64,000 nucleotides of DNA, from contig UREK01000006.1 in assembly GCA_900546845.1 (NCBI GenBank), forward strand, positions 16,197 to 80,196, written 5' to 3'. This document shows positions 16,392 to 23,529 of this stretch, one piece after another. The notes below the pieces were generated by a model. It was not told the origin of the DNA, searched no databases, and saw only the letters and a list, made by a program, of their open reading frames with translations. The DNA is from an uncultured Eubacteriales bacterium (GTDB lineage Bacteria; Bacillota; Clostridia; Christensenellales; CAG-138). A program made the position numbers and the translations under genes. Each line of letters begins with the position of its first letter. Position 1 is the stretch's first letter.

Positions 16392-17933
16392 ATGAAACAA
16401 ATTACGGCATTGATTATCCTCGACGGCTTCGGCTGCCGGGAGAGCGCGGAGGGCAACGCCATCCGTGCAGACGGCGCGGAGCATATTATGGCGCTTTGGA
16501 ACGCCTATCCGCATACGCAAATCGAGGCCTCCGGCAACGCGGTCGGCCTTCCGGCGGGGCAGATGGGCAATTCCGAGGTCGGCCATCTGAACATCGGCGC
16601 GGGGCGCGTGGTATACCAGGAGCTGACGCGCATCACCAAATCCATCGAGGATGGAGACTTTTTCACCAACGGAGCATTCCTCGGCGCGGTGGAAAACTGC
16701 AAGCGGCACGGGAGCGCCCTGCACCTTTGCGGCCTTTGCAGCGACGGCGGTGTGCACAGCCACTTGACGCACCTTTGCGCGCTCGTGAAGCTGGCACGCG
16801 ATAACGGCCTCAAGGACGTGTTCCTCCACTGCTTCATGGATGGGCGGGACGTGCCGCCCGAAAGTGGAAAGGGCTATATTCACGCGCTGCAAAACGAGCT
16901 CCGGGCACTCGGCTGCGGCAAGATTGCGACCGTGATGGGGCGCTATTACGCCATGGACCGGGACAACCGCTTCGAGCGCGTTGAGAAAGCGTATGCGGCG
17001 CTCTCTTACGGCGAAGGCATATACGCGCAGGATCCGGAGGCGGCGATGCAGGCTTCCTACGACGCGGGTGTGACGGATGAGTTCGTCGTCCCCGTGGTCA
17101 TCACGGAAAACGGCGTGCCGGTGGCGAAGATCCAGGCGAACGACAGCGTGATCTTCTTCAACTTCCGGCCGGACCGGGCGCGGGAGATTACCCGGGCGTT
17201 CATTCTGCCGGAGTTCGACGGCTTTGCGCGCAAAAAGGGTTTTTTCCCGCTGTATTATGTCTGCATGACGCAATATGATAAAACCTTCGGGGAACGCGTG
17301 CATGTGGCGTTCCAGCCGGAAAGCCTCAGCAACACCTTTGGCGCGTATCTCGCCTCCCTCGGGAAGACGCAGCTGCGCATCGCGGAGACGGAAAAGTACG
17401 CCCATGTGACGTTCTTCTTCAACGGCGGCGTGGAAGCGCCGAATCCGGGTGAGGATCGGGTGCTGATCCCATCCCCCAAGGTTGCAACATATGACCTGAA
17501 GCCTGAAATGAGTGCGTATGAGGTCGCGGCGGAGGCTGTGAAGCGCATCGAAAGCGGCCGGTACGATGCGATGATACTCAACTTCGCCAACCCGGACATG
17601 GTTGGCCATACGGGCGTGATGGAAGCGGCGGAAAAGGCTGTCCACGCGGTGGACGCATGCGTGGCGGAGGTCGTGGCGGCGATCCGCCGGGCAGGCGGAC
17701 GGGCGATCATCACGGCGGATCACGGCAACTGCGAGCAGATGTTCGCGAAGGATGGCACGCCGTTTACGGCGCATACGACAAACCCAGTCCCGCTCATTCT
17801 GGTAGACGATGCGCACAAGGACGCGGTGCTCAGGGCAGGCGGGCGGCTCTGCGACATCGCGCCCACGCTGCTAACGCTTATGGGCCTGCCCACCCCGGAG
17901 GAAATGACGGGCGTAAGCCTCGTCGAGATGTGA
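16392..17933 (+). CDS. gpmI: 2,3-bisphosphoglycerate-independent phosphoglycerate mutase
   Basis: The 513-residue manganese enzyme of the alkaline-phosphatase superfamily converts 3- to 2-phosphoglycerate. It starts ALIILDGFGCRESAEGNAI with the first metal aspartate, and QMGNSEVGHLNIGAGRVVYQ holds the serine that is phosphorylated (about residue 62). HCFMDGRDVPPESG, NFRPDRAREIT and the late metal cluster NFANPDMVGHTG and ADHGNCEQM complete the active site. It begins 7 nt after tpiA, so it is translated from the same message. The following intergenic region has a new promoter, so the operon probably ends here. Confidence 0.98.
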   Translation: MKQITALIILDGFGCRESAEGNAIRADGAEHIMALWNAYPHTQIEASGNAVGLPAGQMGNSEVGHLNIGAGRVVYQELTRITKSIEDGDFFTNGAFLGAVENCKRHGSALHLCGLCSDGGVHSHLTHLCALVKLARDNGLKDVFLHCFMDGRDVPPESGKGYIHALQNELRALGCGKIATVMGRYYAMDRDNRFERVEKAYAALSYGEGIYAQDPEAAMQASYDAGVTDEFVVPVVITENGVPVAKIQANDSVIFFNFRPDRAREITRAFILPEFDGFARKKGFFPLYYVCMTQYDKTFGERVHVAFQPESLSNTFGAYLASLGKTQLRIAETEKYAHVTFFFNGGVEAPNPGEDRVLIPSPKVATYDLKPEMSAYEVAAEAVKRIESGRYDAMILNFANPDMVGHTGVMEAAEKAVHAVDACVAEVVAAIRRAGGRAIITADHGNCEQMFAKDGTPFTAHTTNPVPLILVDDAHKDAVLRAGGRLCDIAPTLLTLMGLPTPEEMTGVSLVEM

Positions 17934-17968
17934 GCGTTGTCGGAAGCAAGTAAAATTCTGCTTTGTCG

Positions 17969-18019
17969 CATGCGGATGCGCCGAAAACGCTTGCGCTTTC
18001 GGCATCCGCATGGTATAAT
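17969..18019 (+). promoter_or_regulatory. secG promoter embedded in a long inverted repeat
   Basis: CATGCGGATG (17969-17978) and CCGAAA (17981-17986) pair with TTTCGG and CATCCGCATG (17997-18012): a 16-bp stem with a 2-nt bulge and a 10-nt loop. The loop carries TTGCGC (17991-17996); TATAAT (18014-18019) starts 1 nt after the right arm, giving a 17-bp spacer that is itself the right arm. No T tract follows, so it is not a normal terminator. Confidence 0.65.
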
Positions 18020-18053
18020 GCCCCTTGCAGTCAATTAGGAGGTTGTATATATT

Positions 18054-18293
18054 ATGGAAACGTTAGGAATAATCGTTAACATAGTCCTCATTCTCGCTTC
18101 CGTGGCGTTGATCGCCGTGGTTTTGATGCAGCAGACCAAGAGCGCGGGCCTTGGCGGCGCCTTTGGCGGCGATACCGCTTCGTTCACCGCGCGCGGCCGC
18201 AGGGCCAGCCGGGAGGCTAAACTTCAGAAGATCACCATCGTGCTGGGCGCCATCATCGGCGTGCTGGCGATTGCGATGATGATCATCAACTGA
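18054..18293 (+). CDS. secG: Preprotein translocase subunit SecG
   Basis: The 79-residue protein has the SecG layout: two membrane helices (about residues 4-24 and 57-77) joined by a cytoplasmic loop with the family motif LMQQTKSAGLGGAFGGD (about 24-40). SecG assists the SecYEG channel in protein export. GGAGG (18040-18044) is 9 nt upstream of the ATG. It stands between the glycolytic operon and rnr, as in many Firmicutes, with its own promoter and a terminator right after it. Confidence 0.95.
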   Translation: METLGIIVNIVLILASVALIAVVLMQQTKSAGLGGAFGGDTASFTARGRRASREAKLQKITIVLGAIIGVLAIAMMIIN

Positions 18294-18313
18294 GCCGTCC
18301 GTAAAAAAAACGA

Positions 18314-18342
18314 GTGTGCTGCATTGCGCGGCACACTTTTTT
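18314..18342 (+). terminator. secG terminator
   Basis: GTGTGC (18314-18319) pairs with GCACAC (18331-18336), extended inward by about 3 bp, and six T residues follow. Confidence 0.85.
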
Positions 18343-18416
18343 GTGTTGGAAATGCATGGGAGTGGGAAGCCTCTAATGCTGATAAAAGAAGGTGAAAGGA
18401 AACGAAGGAAAACGAA

Positions 18417-20753
18417 ATGGAAAACAGATTGATCGAAGCGCTCCGCCGCGAAGGGAAGCCCCTTGCGCCGGAAACGCTTCTGGAGGAATTTGAAGCGGAT
18501 GAACGCGACGCGGCCGCTGCGGCCGTGGAGCGCCTGCTTTCGGAAAGCCGGCTGATCTTGACGCGTAAGCGCAAGCTCGCGCTGCCGGAGCAGACGGGGC
18601 TCATTTATGGGCGCATCCAGGGCAATGCCAGAGGATACGGCTTCTTTATCCCGGAGGATGGGAGCCCGGACATGTTCGTACCCGCAGACGCGATGCACGG
18701 CGCGATGCATGGCGACAAAGTATGGGTTCGGCCGACGGAGACGGTCAGCCGCAACGGGAGCGCGGAGGCGGAGGTGATGCTTATCGCCATGCGCGCGCAG
18801 GCGAACATCGTCGGCACGTTCGAGCAGAGCCGGAGCGCGCCGGGCGGCTATGTGATCCCGGACGATACGCGGCTTTACATGGACGTGCTTGTATATGAGG
18901 CGGCAACCTCCGGCGCGAAGCATGGCGACAAGGTGGTGGCGAAGATCACGCAGTATCCGGACGGCCGCCGCCCCCTGATGGGTGAGGTGACCGAGGTGCT
19001 CGGCGGCAAGGACGAAGCCGGAACGGACATCCTTTCCGTCATCCGCCGCTTGGAGCTGCCGGAGGCGTTCACAAAAGCCTCGATGCGGCAGGCCCGCGGC
19101 TTGAACAAGCCGGTCGATCCGGACGCGATTGCGCGGCGCGAGGATTTGCGGAGCCAGAGCATCATCACGATCGACGGCGCGGACGCGAAGGATCTGGACG
19201 ATGCGGTGTCGCTCGTGAAGCTCAAGGACGGTTGGCTGCTCGGCGTACACATCGCGGACGTGAGCCATTATGTGCAGCCCGGCACGGCGCTTGATGCGGA
19301 CGCGTATAAGCGCGGCACGAGCGTGTACTTCCCGGACCGTGTCCTGCCGATGTTCCCGGTGGATGTGAGCAACGGCGTATGCTCGCTGAACGAAGGCACG
19401 GAGAAGCTGACGCTCTCCTGCTTCATGGAGATTGGGAAGAACGGAAAAGTCCTGGCGCACCGCTTTTCGGAAACCGTTATCAAGACGGCGCACCGCATGA
19501 CTTACGACGATGTGAACGCGATCTTCGACGGGGACGCGGCGCTGCGCGAGAAATATGCGGATGTCGTCCCCATGCTGGAGGAGATGCGCGCGCTGATGGA
19601 GCTGCTCAACGCCCAGCGCGTGAAGCGCGGCAGCATTGATTTCGATTTGGACGAGGCGAAGATCACCCTTAACAAGGCCGGGAAGCCGACGGAGGTGTCG
19701 GTTGCGGCTCGCGGGATCTCCAACCGCATGATCGAGGAGTTTATGCTTATCGCCAACGAGACCGTCGCGCAGCATGCGTTTGACATGGGGCTGCCGCTCG
19801 TCTACCGCGTGCATGAAACGCCGGATCAGACGAAGCTTGCGGATCTCAACGCCTTTTTGAACACGATGGGATATGGCGTCAAGAGCATCGGCAACATCAA
19901 GCCGCAGACGTTCCAGAAAATCCTCCAAAAAGCCAAGGGCACCAAGGAGGAGGCAGTGATCAGCCGCGTGGTGCTGCGTTCCATGAAAAAGGCGCGCTAC
20001 GCGCCGGAATGCCTGGGCCACTTCGGGCTTGCCGCGCCGTGTTATTGCCACTTTACATCGCCTATCCGCCGCTATCCGGATCTGATGGTGCACCGCATGC
20101 TGCGCGAGATCCTGCGCGGCGAGATGACCAAGGAACGCATCGCGCAATATGCAGAGACGCTCCCAGAGATCGCGCGCCACTGTTCGGAGCGCGAGGTTGC
20201 AGCTGTTGAGGCCGAACGCGCGGCGGACGATCTGAAGAAGTGCGAATACATGCAGTCGCGCATCGGCACGGTAGAAACGGGGATCATTTCAGGGGTTGCG
20301 CAATATGGTTTTTTTGTGCAGCTGAGCAACACGGTTGAGGGCATGGTGCGCGTGACCTCTATCGCGGGGGATTTTTATGTTTGCGATGCGAAAAATTACC
20401 GCATGGTAGGCAGAAATTCAAAGCGCGTGTTCCGGCTCGGCGACCCTGTGCGCGTGCGTGTTGTGGGCGTAGACCTGGAAAACAGCAACGTGGATTTTGA
20501 GCTTGTCCCGAGCGCAAACGGCGGCGCACCCAAGCCGAAGAACGGGGAGGAGAAGCAGAAGGCGGCGCAGGGCAAGCAAAAGCAGGCGTCCGGAAAAGCG
20601 AAGCCTGCGGACGAAAAGCCCGAAACGCAGGAAAACGCGCAGAAAACGGCGGAGGAAAAGCTGAAAGCAGCGGAGAGCGCCAAGCAGCCTTCCAAACGGC
20701 GCAGGCGCGCGAAGAACACGGCGCCCAAAGTTGCAAAGGATGCGGGGAAATAG
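18417..20753 (+). CDS. rnr: Ribonuclease R
   Basis: The 778-residue 3'-5' exoribonuclease contains cold-shock domains (about residues 60-230), the RNB catalytic domain (about 245-575) with the magnesium-binding IDGADAKDLDDAVSL (about 248-262) and the CYCHFTSPIRRYPDLMVHR segment, and an S1 domain (about 620-705; GIISGVAQYGFFVQL). A Lys/Ala/Glu-rich tail follows to the end and is of low complexity. RNase R degrades structured RNA and works with tmRNA/SmpB to destroy nonstop messages, and both partners lie just downstream. The ATG at 18417 follows an A-rich GGTGAAAGGAAACGAAGG. Confidence 0.97.
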   Translation: MENRLIEALRREGKPLAPETLLEEFEADERDAAAAAVERLLSESRLILTRKRKLALPEQTGLIYGRIQGNARGYGFFIPEDGSPDMFVPADAMHGAMHGDKVWVRPTETVSRNGSAEAEVMLIAMRAQANIVGTFEQSRSAPGGYVIPDDTRLYMDVLVYEAATSGAKHGDKVVAKITQYPDGRRPLMGEVTEVLGGKDEAGTDILSVIRRLELPEAFTKASMRQARGLNKPVDPDAIARREDLRSQSIITIDGADAKDLDDAVSLVKLKDGWLLGVHIADVSHYVQPGTALDADAYKRGTSVYFPDRVLPMFPVDVSNGVCSLNEGTEKLTLSCFMEIGKNGKVLAHRFSETVIKTAHRMTYDDVNAIFDGDAALREKYADVVPMLEEMRALMELLNAQRVKRGSIDFDLDEAKITLNKAGKPTEVSVAARGISNRMIEEFMLIANETVAQHAFDMGLPLVYRVHETPDQTKLADLNAFLNTMGYGVKSIGNIKPQTFQKILQKAKGTKEEAVISRVVLRSMKKARYAPECLGHFGLAAPCYCHFTSPIRRYPDLMVHRMLREILRGEMTKERIAQYAETLPEIARHCSEREVAAVEAERAADDLKKCEYMQSRIGTVETGIISGVAQYGFFVQLSNTVEGMVRVTSIAGDFYVCDAKNYRMVGRNSKRVFRLGDPVRVRVVGVDLENSNVDFELVPSANGGAPKPKNGEEKQKAAQGKQKQASGKAKPADEKPETQENAQKTAEEKLKAAESAKQPSKRRRRAKNTAPKVAKDAGK

Positions 20754-20759
20754 TATAAT
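20731..20759 (+). promoter_or_regulatory. smpB promoter inside the end of rnr
   Basis: TTGCAA (20731-20736) and TATAAT (20754-20759) are 17 bp apart and overlap the last codons of rnr. Confidence 0.6.
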
Positions 20760-20783
20760 GGAGCCGGAAAGGGGGTGAACGCA

Positions 20784-21248
20784 TTGCCGGTTAAGAAGGG
20801 CGTGCGGCAGATTGCGGAAAACCGCAAGGCACGGCATGAGTACTTCATTGAGGACACATATGAATGCGGCTTGGCGCTTGTGGGCACTGAGGTGAAGAGC
20901 ATCCGGGCGGGCAAGGTAAACCTGAAGGATTCCTATGCGCAGGTGAAGAACGGCGAGGCGTTCCTCATCGGCATGCATGTGAGCCCTTATGAGCAGGGCA
21001 ACATCTTCAATGCCGATCCGTTCCGGCAGCGGAAGCTGCTTTTGCATAAGCAGGAGATCCGCAAGCTGCAGGCGCTCGCCCAGGCGGATGGCTACAGCCT
21101 CATCCCTCTGCGGCTTTACCTGCGCGACGGCCTCGTGAAGCTGGAGCTTGCCGTTGCCAAAGGCAAAAAACTTTACGACAAGCGGCACAGCATCGCGGAG
21201 CGCGATGCCAAGCGGGACATCGAGCGCCGCATGAAGAATGCGGATTGA
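20784..21248 (+). CDS. smpB: SsrA-binding protein SmpB
   Basis: The 154-residue OB-fold protein binds tmRNA and brings it to stalled ribosomes. Family motifs are IAENRKARHEYFIEDTYECGLALVGTEVKS near the start, the central KLLLHKQEIRKL and the C-terminal GKKLYDKRHSIAERDAKRDIER tail that occupies the mRNA channel. TTG at 20784 is preferred because GGGGGTGA ends 6 nt upstream and the N-terminus MPVKKGVRQIAENRK fits the family; a GTG at 20775 lies inside that ribosome site. The gene sits directly before ssrA, the common arrangement. Confidence 0.95.
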   Translation: MPVKKGVRQIAENRKARHEYFIEDTYECGLALVGTEVKSIRAGKVNLKDSYAQVKNGEAFLIGMHVSPYEQGNIFNADPFRQRKLLLHKQEIRKLQALAQADGYSLIPLRLYLRDGLVKLELAVAKGKKLYDKRHSIAERDAKRDIERRMKNAD

Positions 21249-21273
21249 GGTTTTTCTCGCGCCGTGTTATAAT
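21245..21273 (+). promoter_or_regulatory. tmRNA promoter
   Basis: TTGAGG (21245-21250) and TATAAT (21268-21273) are 17 bp apart. The -35 overlaps the smpB stop codon. A precursor segment of about 57 nt would be trimmed from the 5' end of tmRNA. Confidence 0.7.
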
Positions 21274-21337
21274 TATTTAGGCAAGATGCACTCTGGTGCA
21301 TCCCAAAGCGCCGCAGGGGTACGGCGGCGCTTTCAAA

Positions 21338-21689
21338 GGGGCCGTAAATGGTTTCGACGGGGATCGCTGAAGCCGGATAAGCGAGCCGAAGCCCCGCGCT
21401 TCGTTAAAAGCGGGAATTAAAAAACAACTGACGAATCTAATTTCGTACCCGTCGCTGCTTAAGCAGTGACCGTCCGTCCCCGGTTGCCCACAACCGGGAT
21501 CACGGGCGTCATCAATGTGGGGAACCAGCCTGCGTAAGCTTTGCCGCAGGTGGGATTTTATGAAGCTACCGAAGTCCTGACCCTGCCGCTGGGGGCTGGA
21601 CGGAGGGAATTCTAAAACATCGGCTACGCTCGTAGAAGGTCTTGTGGACGGATTTTCGGACAGGAGTTCAACTCTCCTCGGCTCCACCA
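21338..21689 (+). ncRNA. ssrA: Transfer-messenger RNA
   Basis: The 5' end GGGGCCGTAAATGGTTTCGA and the 3' end CTCCTCGGCTCCACCA pair to form the tRNA-like acceptor (GGGGCCG with CGGCTCC, one wobble), and the T arm GGAGTTCAACTCTCC is intact, with CCA encoded. The length of 352 nt is typical. The tag frame ends at TAA 21460-21462 and reads ...TDESNFVPVAA, a normal hydrophobic Ala-Ala ending. An in-frame TAA at 21418 limits the tag upstream; the resume codon lies in 21421-21429 and cannot be fixed from sequence alone. It rescues stalled ribosomes with SmpB. The sequence beyond its 3' end switches to AT-rich DNA. Confidence 0.96.
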
Positions 21690-21692
21690 GAA

Positions 21693-21733
21693 AAATCGAC
21701 AAACTTCGACAATGAGTTTGTCGATTTCCTTTT
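21693..21733 (+). terminator. tmRNA terminator
   Basis: AAATCGACAAACT (21693-21705) pairs with AGTTTGTCGATTT (21715-21727), 13 bp, followed by CCTTTT. A diverged copy occurs at 22433-22475. Confidence 0.85.
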
Positions 21734-21737
21734 GGCG

Positions 21738-21766
21738 TTTACTTTCTCCCGGCAGTGTGGTATATT
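21738..21766 (+). promoter_or_regulatory. Promoter of the PNPOx-like gene
   Basis: TTTACT (21738-21743) and TATATT (21761-21766) are 17 bp apart, immediately after the tmRNA terminator. Confidence 0.5.
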
Positions 21767-21816
21767 TTGTGGCAAGAAAGCGATAGATCATGGATTTGGG
21801 AGGAACATGAGGGAGC

Positions 21817-22236
21817 ATGGATTTACAGAAAATTGAAAACTTTATCGACACGCAAAAGGTAAGTTTTATATGTTCGATCGATGATGAAAACTTTCCGAAT
21901 GTAAAAGCAATGCTAAAATTCAGGAAAAGGAAAGGACTGAAAGAATTCTATTTTTCCACAAACACTTCATCTATGAGAGTAAGCCAATATCGAAAGAACC
22001 CCAATGCCAGTATATATTTTTACCACAAAGGGCTGATCAAGTATGTCGGGATCATGCTTAAAGGGAAAATGGAAGTATTGACAGGCCAAGAAATCAAAAA
22101 TGCCATTTGGAAAAAGGGTGATACTATGTTTTATAAAAAGGGTGTTACAGACCCAGATTATTGTGTTTTAAAATTTACTGCCATAAGTGGCAGATATTAT
22201 TGTGATTTAAAAACAGAAGATTTTGAAGTGGGATAA
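21817..22236 (+). CDS. Pyridoxamine 5'-phosphate oxidase-family protein
   Basis: The 139-residue protein matches the split-barrel flavin-binding family (general stress protein 26-like): FIDTQKVSFICSIDDENFPNVKAM at the N-terminus, FYFSTNTSSMRVSQYRKNPNASIYF in the middle and a final barrel strand near FTAISGRYYCDL. Members usually bind FMN or F420/heme and reduce or sequester small molecules; no substrate can be given. The base composition is clearly more AT-rich than the genes on the left, so it is likely acquired. GGGAG lies 1-5 nt before the ATG at 21817 and GGGAGGAAC somewhat further, so the start is likely but not certain. Confidence 0.85.
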   Translation: MDLQKIENFIDTQKVSFICSIDDENFPNVKAMLKFRKRKGLKEFYFSTNTSSMRVSQYRKNPNASIYFYHKGLIKYVGIMLKGKMEVLTGQEIKNAIWKKGDTMFYKKGVTDPDYCVLKFTAISGRYYCDLKTEDFEVG

Positions 22237-22346
22237 TCTATAGCTTTCGGTTGCAATGAAGATGGGCGAATCCATTGCAGCACAAAGGTTCTCAGCGAAA
22301 AAGTCTTTTTATAATATGGAACCAGCTCAGGCATTCCTTCGCTGTT

Positions 22347-22386
22347 GGCCGCGATCCGCTGCGCTGGGTTCGCGGCCGATTTTTTT
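22347..22386 (+). terminator. Terminator after the PNPOx-like gene
   Basis: GGCCGCGA (22347-22354) pairs with TCGCGGCC (22370-22377), and seven T residues follow. It lies about 110 nt beyond the stop codon. Confidence 0.7.
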
Positions 22387-22432
22387 GGAGGGCAGATTTG
22401 ATGGCAGCATCTTTTTTGTCAACGAAAGCCAT

Positions 22433-22475
22433 AAATCGACAGGTTTCGACAAGAAGCCTGTCAATTTCATTTTTT
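22433..22475 (+). terminator. Diverged copy of the tmRNA terminator
   Basis: AAATCGACAGG (22433-22443) pairs with CCTGTCAATTT (22457-22467) with one mismatch, followed by CATTTTTT. The whole element lines up with the tmRNA terminator 740 bp upstream, including the TTCGACAA loop, with changes on both sides of the stem that keep pairing. Confidence 0.65.
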
Positions 22476-22635
22476 GAACGACCTTATCCAATATGAACAA
22501 GTTTGTGGGACTCAGCAGATTGAGCAGGGCTGTTTTATGTCTCGAACCATTCCAATACAGGTTAAAGTACAAATGAAAACTACTTGTAATCCAAACAACT
22601 TCGTCTTGTCTTGTATGAAGCCATAGAAATAAAAA

Positions 22636-22663
22636 TTGAAATCGCTCAAAAATGTAGTACAAT
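22636..22663 (+). promoter_or_regulatory. Promoter of the GNAT gene
   Basis: TTGAAA (22636-22641) and TACAAT (22658-22663) are 16 bp apart, with a strong GGGAGGGGG ribosome site about 28 nt downstream of the -10. Confidence 0.55.
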
Positions 22664-22706
22664 ATTTTATAAGACTCAGACATAGATAACGGGAGGGGGA
22701 GTTAGC

Positions 22707-23255
22707 ATTAAGATTTTAGAAACCGAAAGATTATTATTAACGCAATGGAGTATTGGAGATATTGATGACTTTTATGAACTTATGCACACCCCTTCCTGTA
22801 TTATCGGAGGATGGAAACCGTCATCATGCAAAAAAGAATCATTAGATATCCTAAAATCATATATTGAAGTTGGGGACAGAATAGCTGTTGTTTTAAAAGA
22901 ATGCAAAAAAGCTATCGGTTTTATCAGGGTATATCCGGATACGAACAGAGGCAAATATTATGCAAAAATGATAAATTATCTCCTGAATGAAAACTATTGG
23001 AATAACGGCTATATGACGGAAGCTGTCAAATGTGTTGTGAGCTATGCATTCGAAGAACTGAATGTTGATTTATTATCTGCTTTTACAACACCTCAAAACA
23101 TTGGTTCAAAATTAGTTCTTGAGAAAAGCGGATTTACATATGAAGGAACAATCGAAAACGGTTATAAAAGATATGATGATGAAACATTCGATTCTGTTAT
23201 CTATTCAATATCAAAATCAGATTACTACAAAAAGGAAACACATAACACATATTGA
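22707..23255 (+). CDS. GNAT-family N-acetyltransferase with apparent ATT start
   Basis: The frame encodes a RimJ-like acetyltransferase of about 182 residues that transfers acetyl from acetyl-CoA to an amine. The N-terminus KILETERLLLTQWSIGDIDDFYELM is the standard start of this family, and YLLNENYWNNGYMTEAVKCVVSYAFEE includes the acetyl-CoA-binding region, followed by TTPQNIGSKLVLEKSGFTYEG. The first ATG (22782) would remove the first beta strand. Between the upstream stop (TAG 22683) and that ATG there is no ATG, GTG or TTG, but ATT at 22707 lies 7 nt after GGGAGGGGGA. Either ATT is the initiator or the start codon was mutated. It sits in the AT-rich segment after tmRNA. Confidence 0.8.
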   Translation: MKILETERLLLTQWSIGDIDDFYELMHTPSCIIGGWKPSSCKKESLDILKSYIEVGDRIAVVLKECKKAIGFIRVYPDTNRGKYYAKMINYLLNENYWNNGYMTEAVKCVVSYAFEELNVDLLSAFTTPQNIGSKLVLEKSGFTYEGTIENGYKRYDDETFDSVIYSISKSDYYKKETHNTY

Positions 23256-23273
23256 AACCTGAACCCTATTAGT

Positions 23274-23317
23274 GGAGGCGGCACCGCGCGGGTGCAGGTT
23301 CAAGCCCACAGCCCAAA
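23274..23317 (+). other. Possible remnant of a tRNA 3' half
   Basis: The segment reads like the variable arm and T arm of a class II tRNA: a GC-rich stretch followed by TGCAGGTTCAAG (23293-23304), the usual tRNA-Leu T-loop context. The 3' half of the stem no longer pairs well and there is no matching 5' half or CCA. A strong terminator follows 35 nt later. It may be debris from an integration event. Confidence 0.3.
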
Positions 23318-23351
23318 ATCCATCGGCATCTTTTTCATCCCCGGTAGACAG

Positions 23352-23384
23352 AAACAAGCTCAACGCAAAGCGTTGGGCTTGTTT
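23352..23384 (+). terminator. Terminator after the GNAT gene
   Basis: AAACAAGCTCAACGC (23352-23366) pairs with GCGTTGGGCTTGTTT (23370-23384), 15 bp with one wobble. An overlapping alternative stem GCAAAGCGTTG/CAACGCTTTGC (23365-23375, 23385-23395) could compete. Confidence 0.65.
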
Positions 23385-23529
23385 CAACGCTTTGCTCTGC
23401 GATTTGAGCATGTTTTCTGATGTTTGATTCGTTCTGCAATAAATAGATCAAATCTAAGATTTTCCACAAACTTGCCTGCCAAGTATCTATGCTATTTAGG
23501 ACAGGATGCTGCATGTTGCCAGAGCAGCA

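Larger units (their letters stand above)
22237..22706. other. Intergenic region with two terminator-like hairpins, no gene seen
   Basis: No convincing coding frame occupies these 470 bases. They hold a GC-rich hairpin with T tract (22347-22386), a diverged copy of the tmRNA terminator (22433-22475), and the promoter of the acetyltransferase gene. A TATAAT at 22310-22315 lies just ahead of the first hairpin but lacks a good -35; a short untranslated RNA is possible but unsupported. Confidence 0.5.

Noticed and set aside
17969..18012. Intrinsic terminator of gpmI
   Set aside because: The stem is strong, but it is followed by GTATAATGCCCC with no T tract, and a good promoter is embedded in it.
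18063..20180. Minus-strand open frame of 705 codons opposite secG and rnr
   Set aside because: Both strands cannot be coding here; rnr and secG are unambiguous, and the antisense product is Arg/His-rich without any domain.
22256..22496. Overlapping small plus-strand frames between the PNPOx-like and GNAT genes
   Set aside because: They run through two terminator hairpins, lack ribosome sites and match no family pattern I recognise.
22537..22626. 29-codon frame upstream of the GNAT gene
   Set aside because: Its ribosome site is weak and its composition unremarkable; too short to support without conservation.
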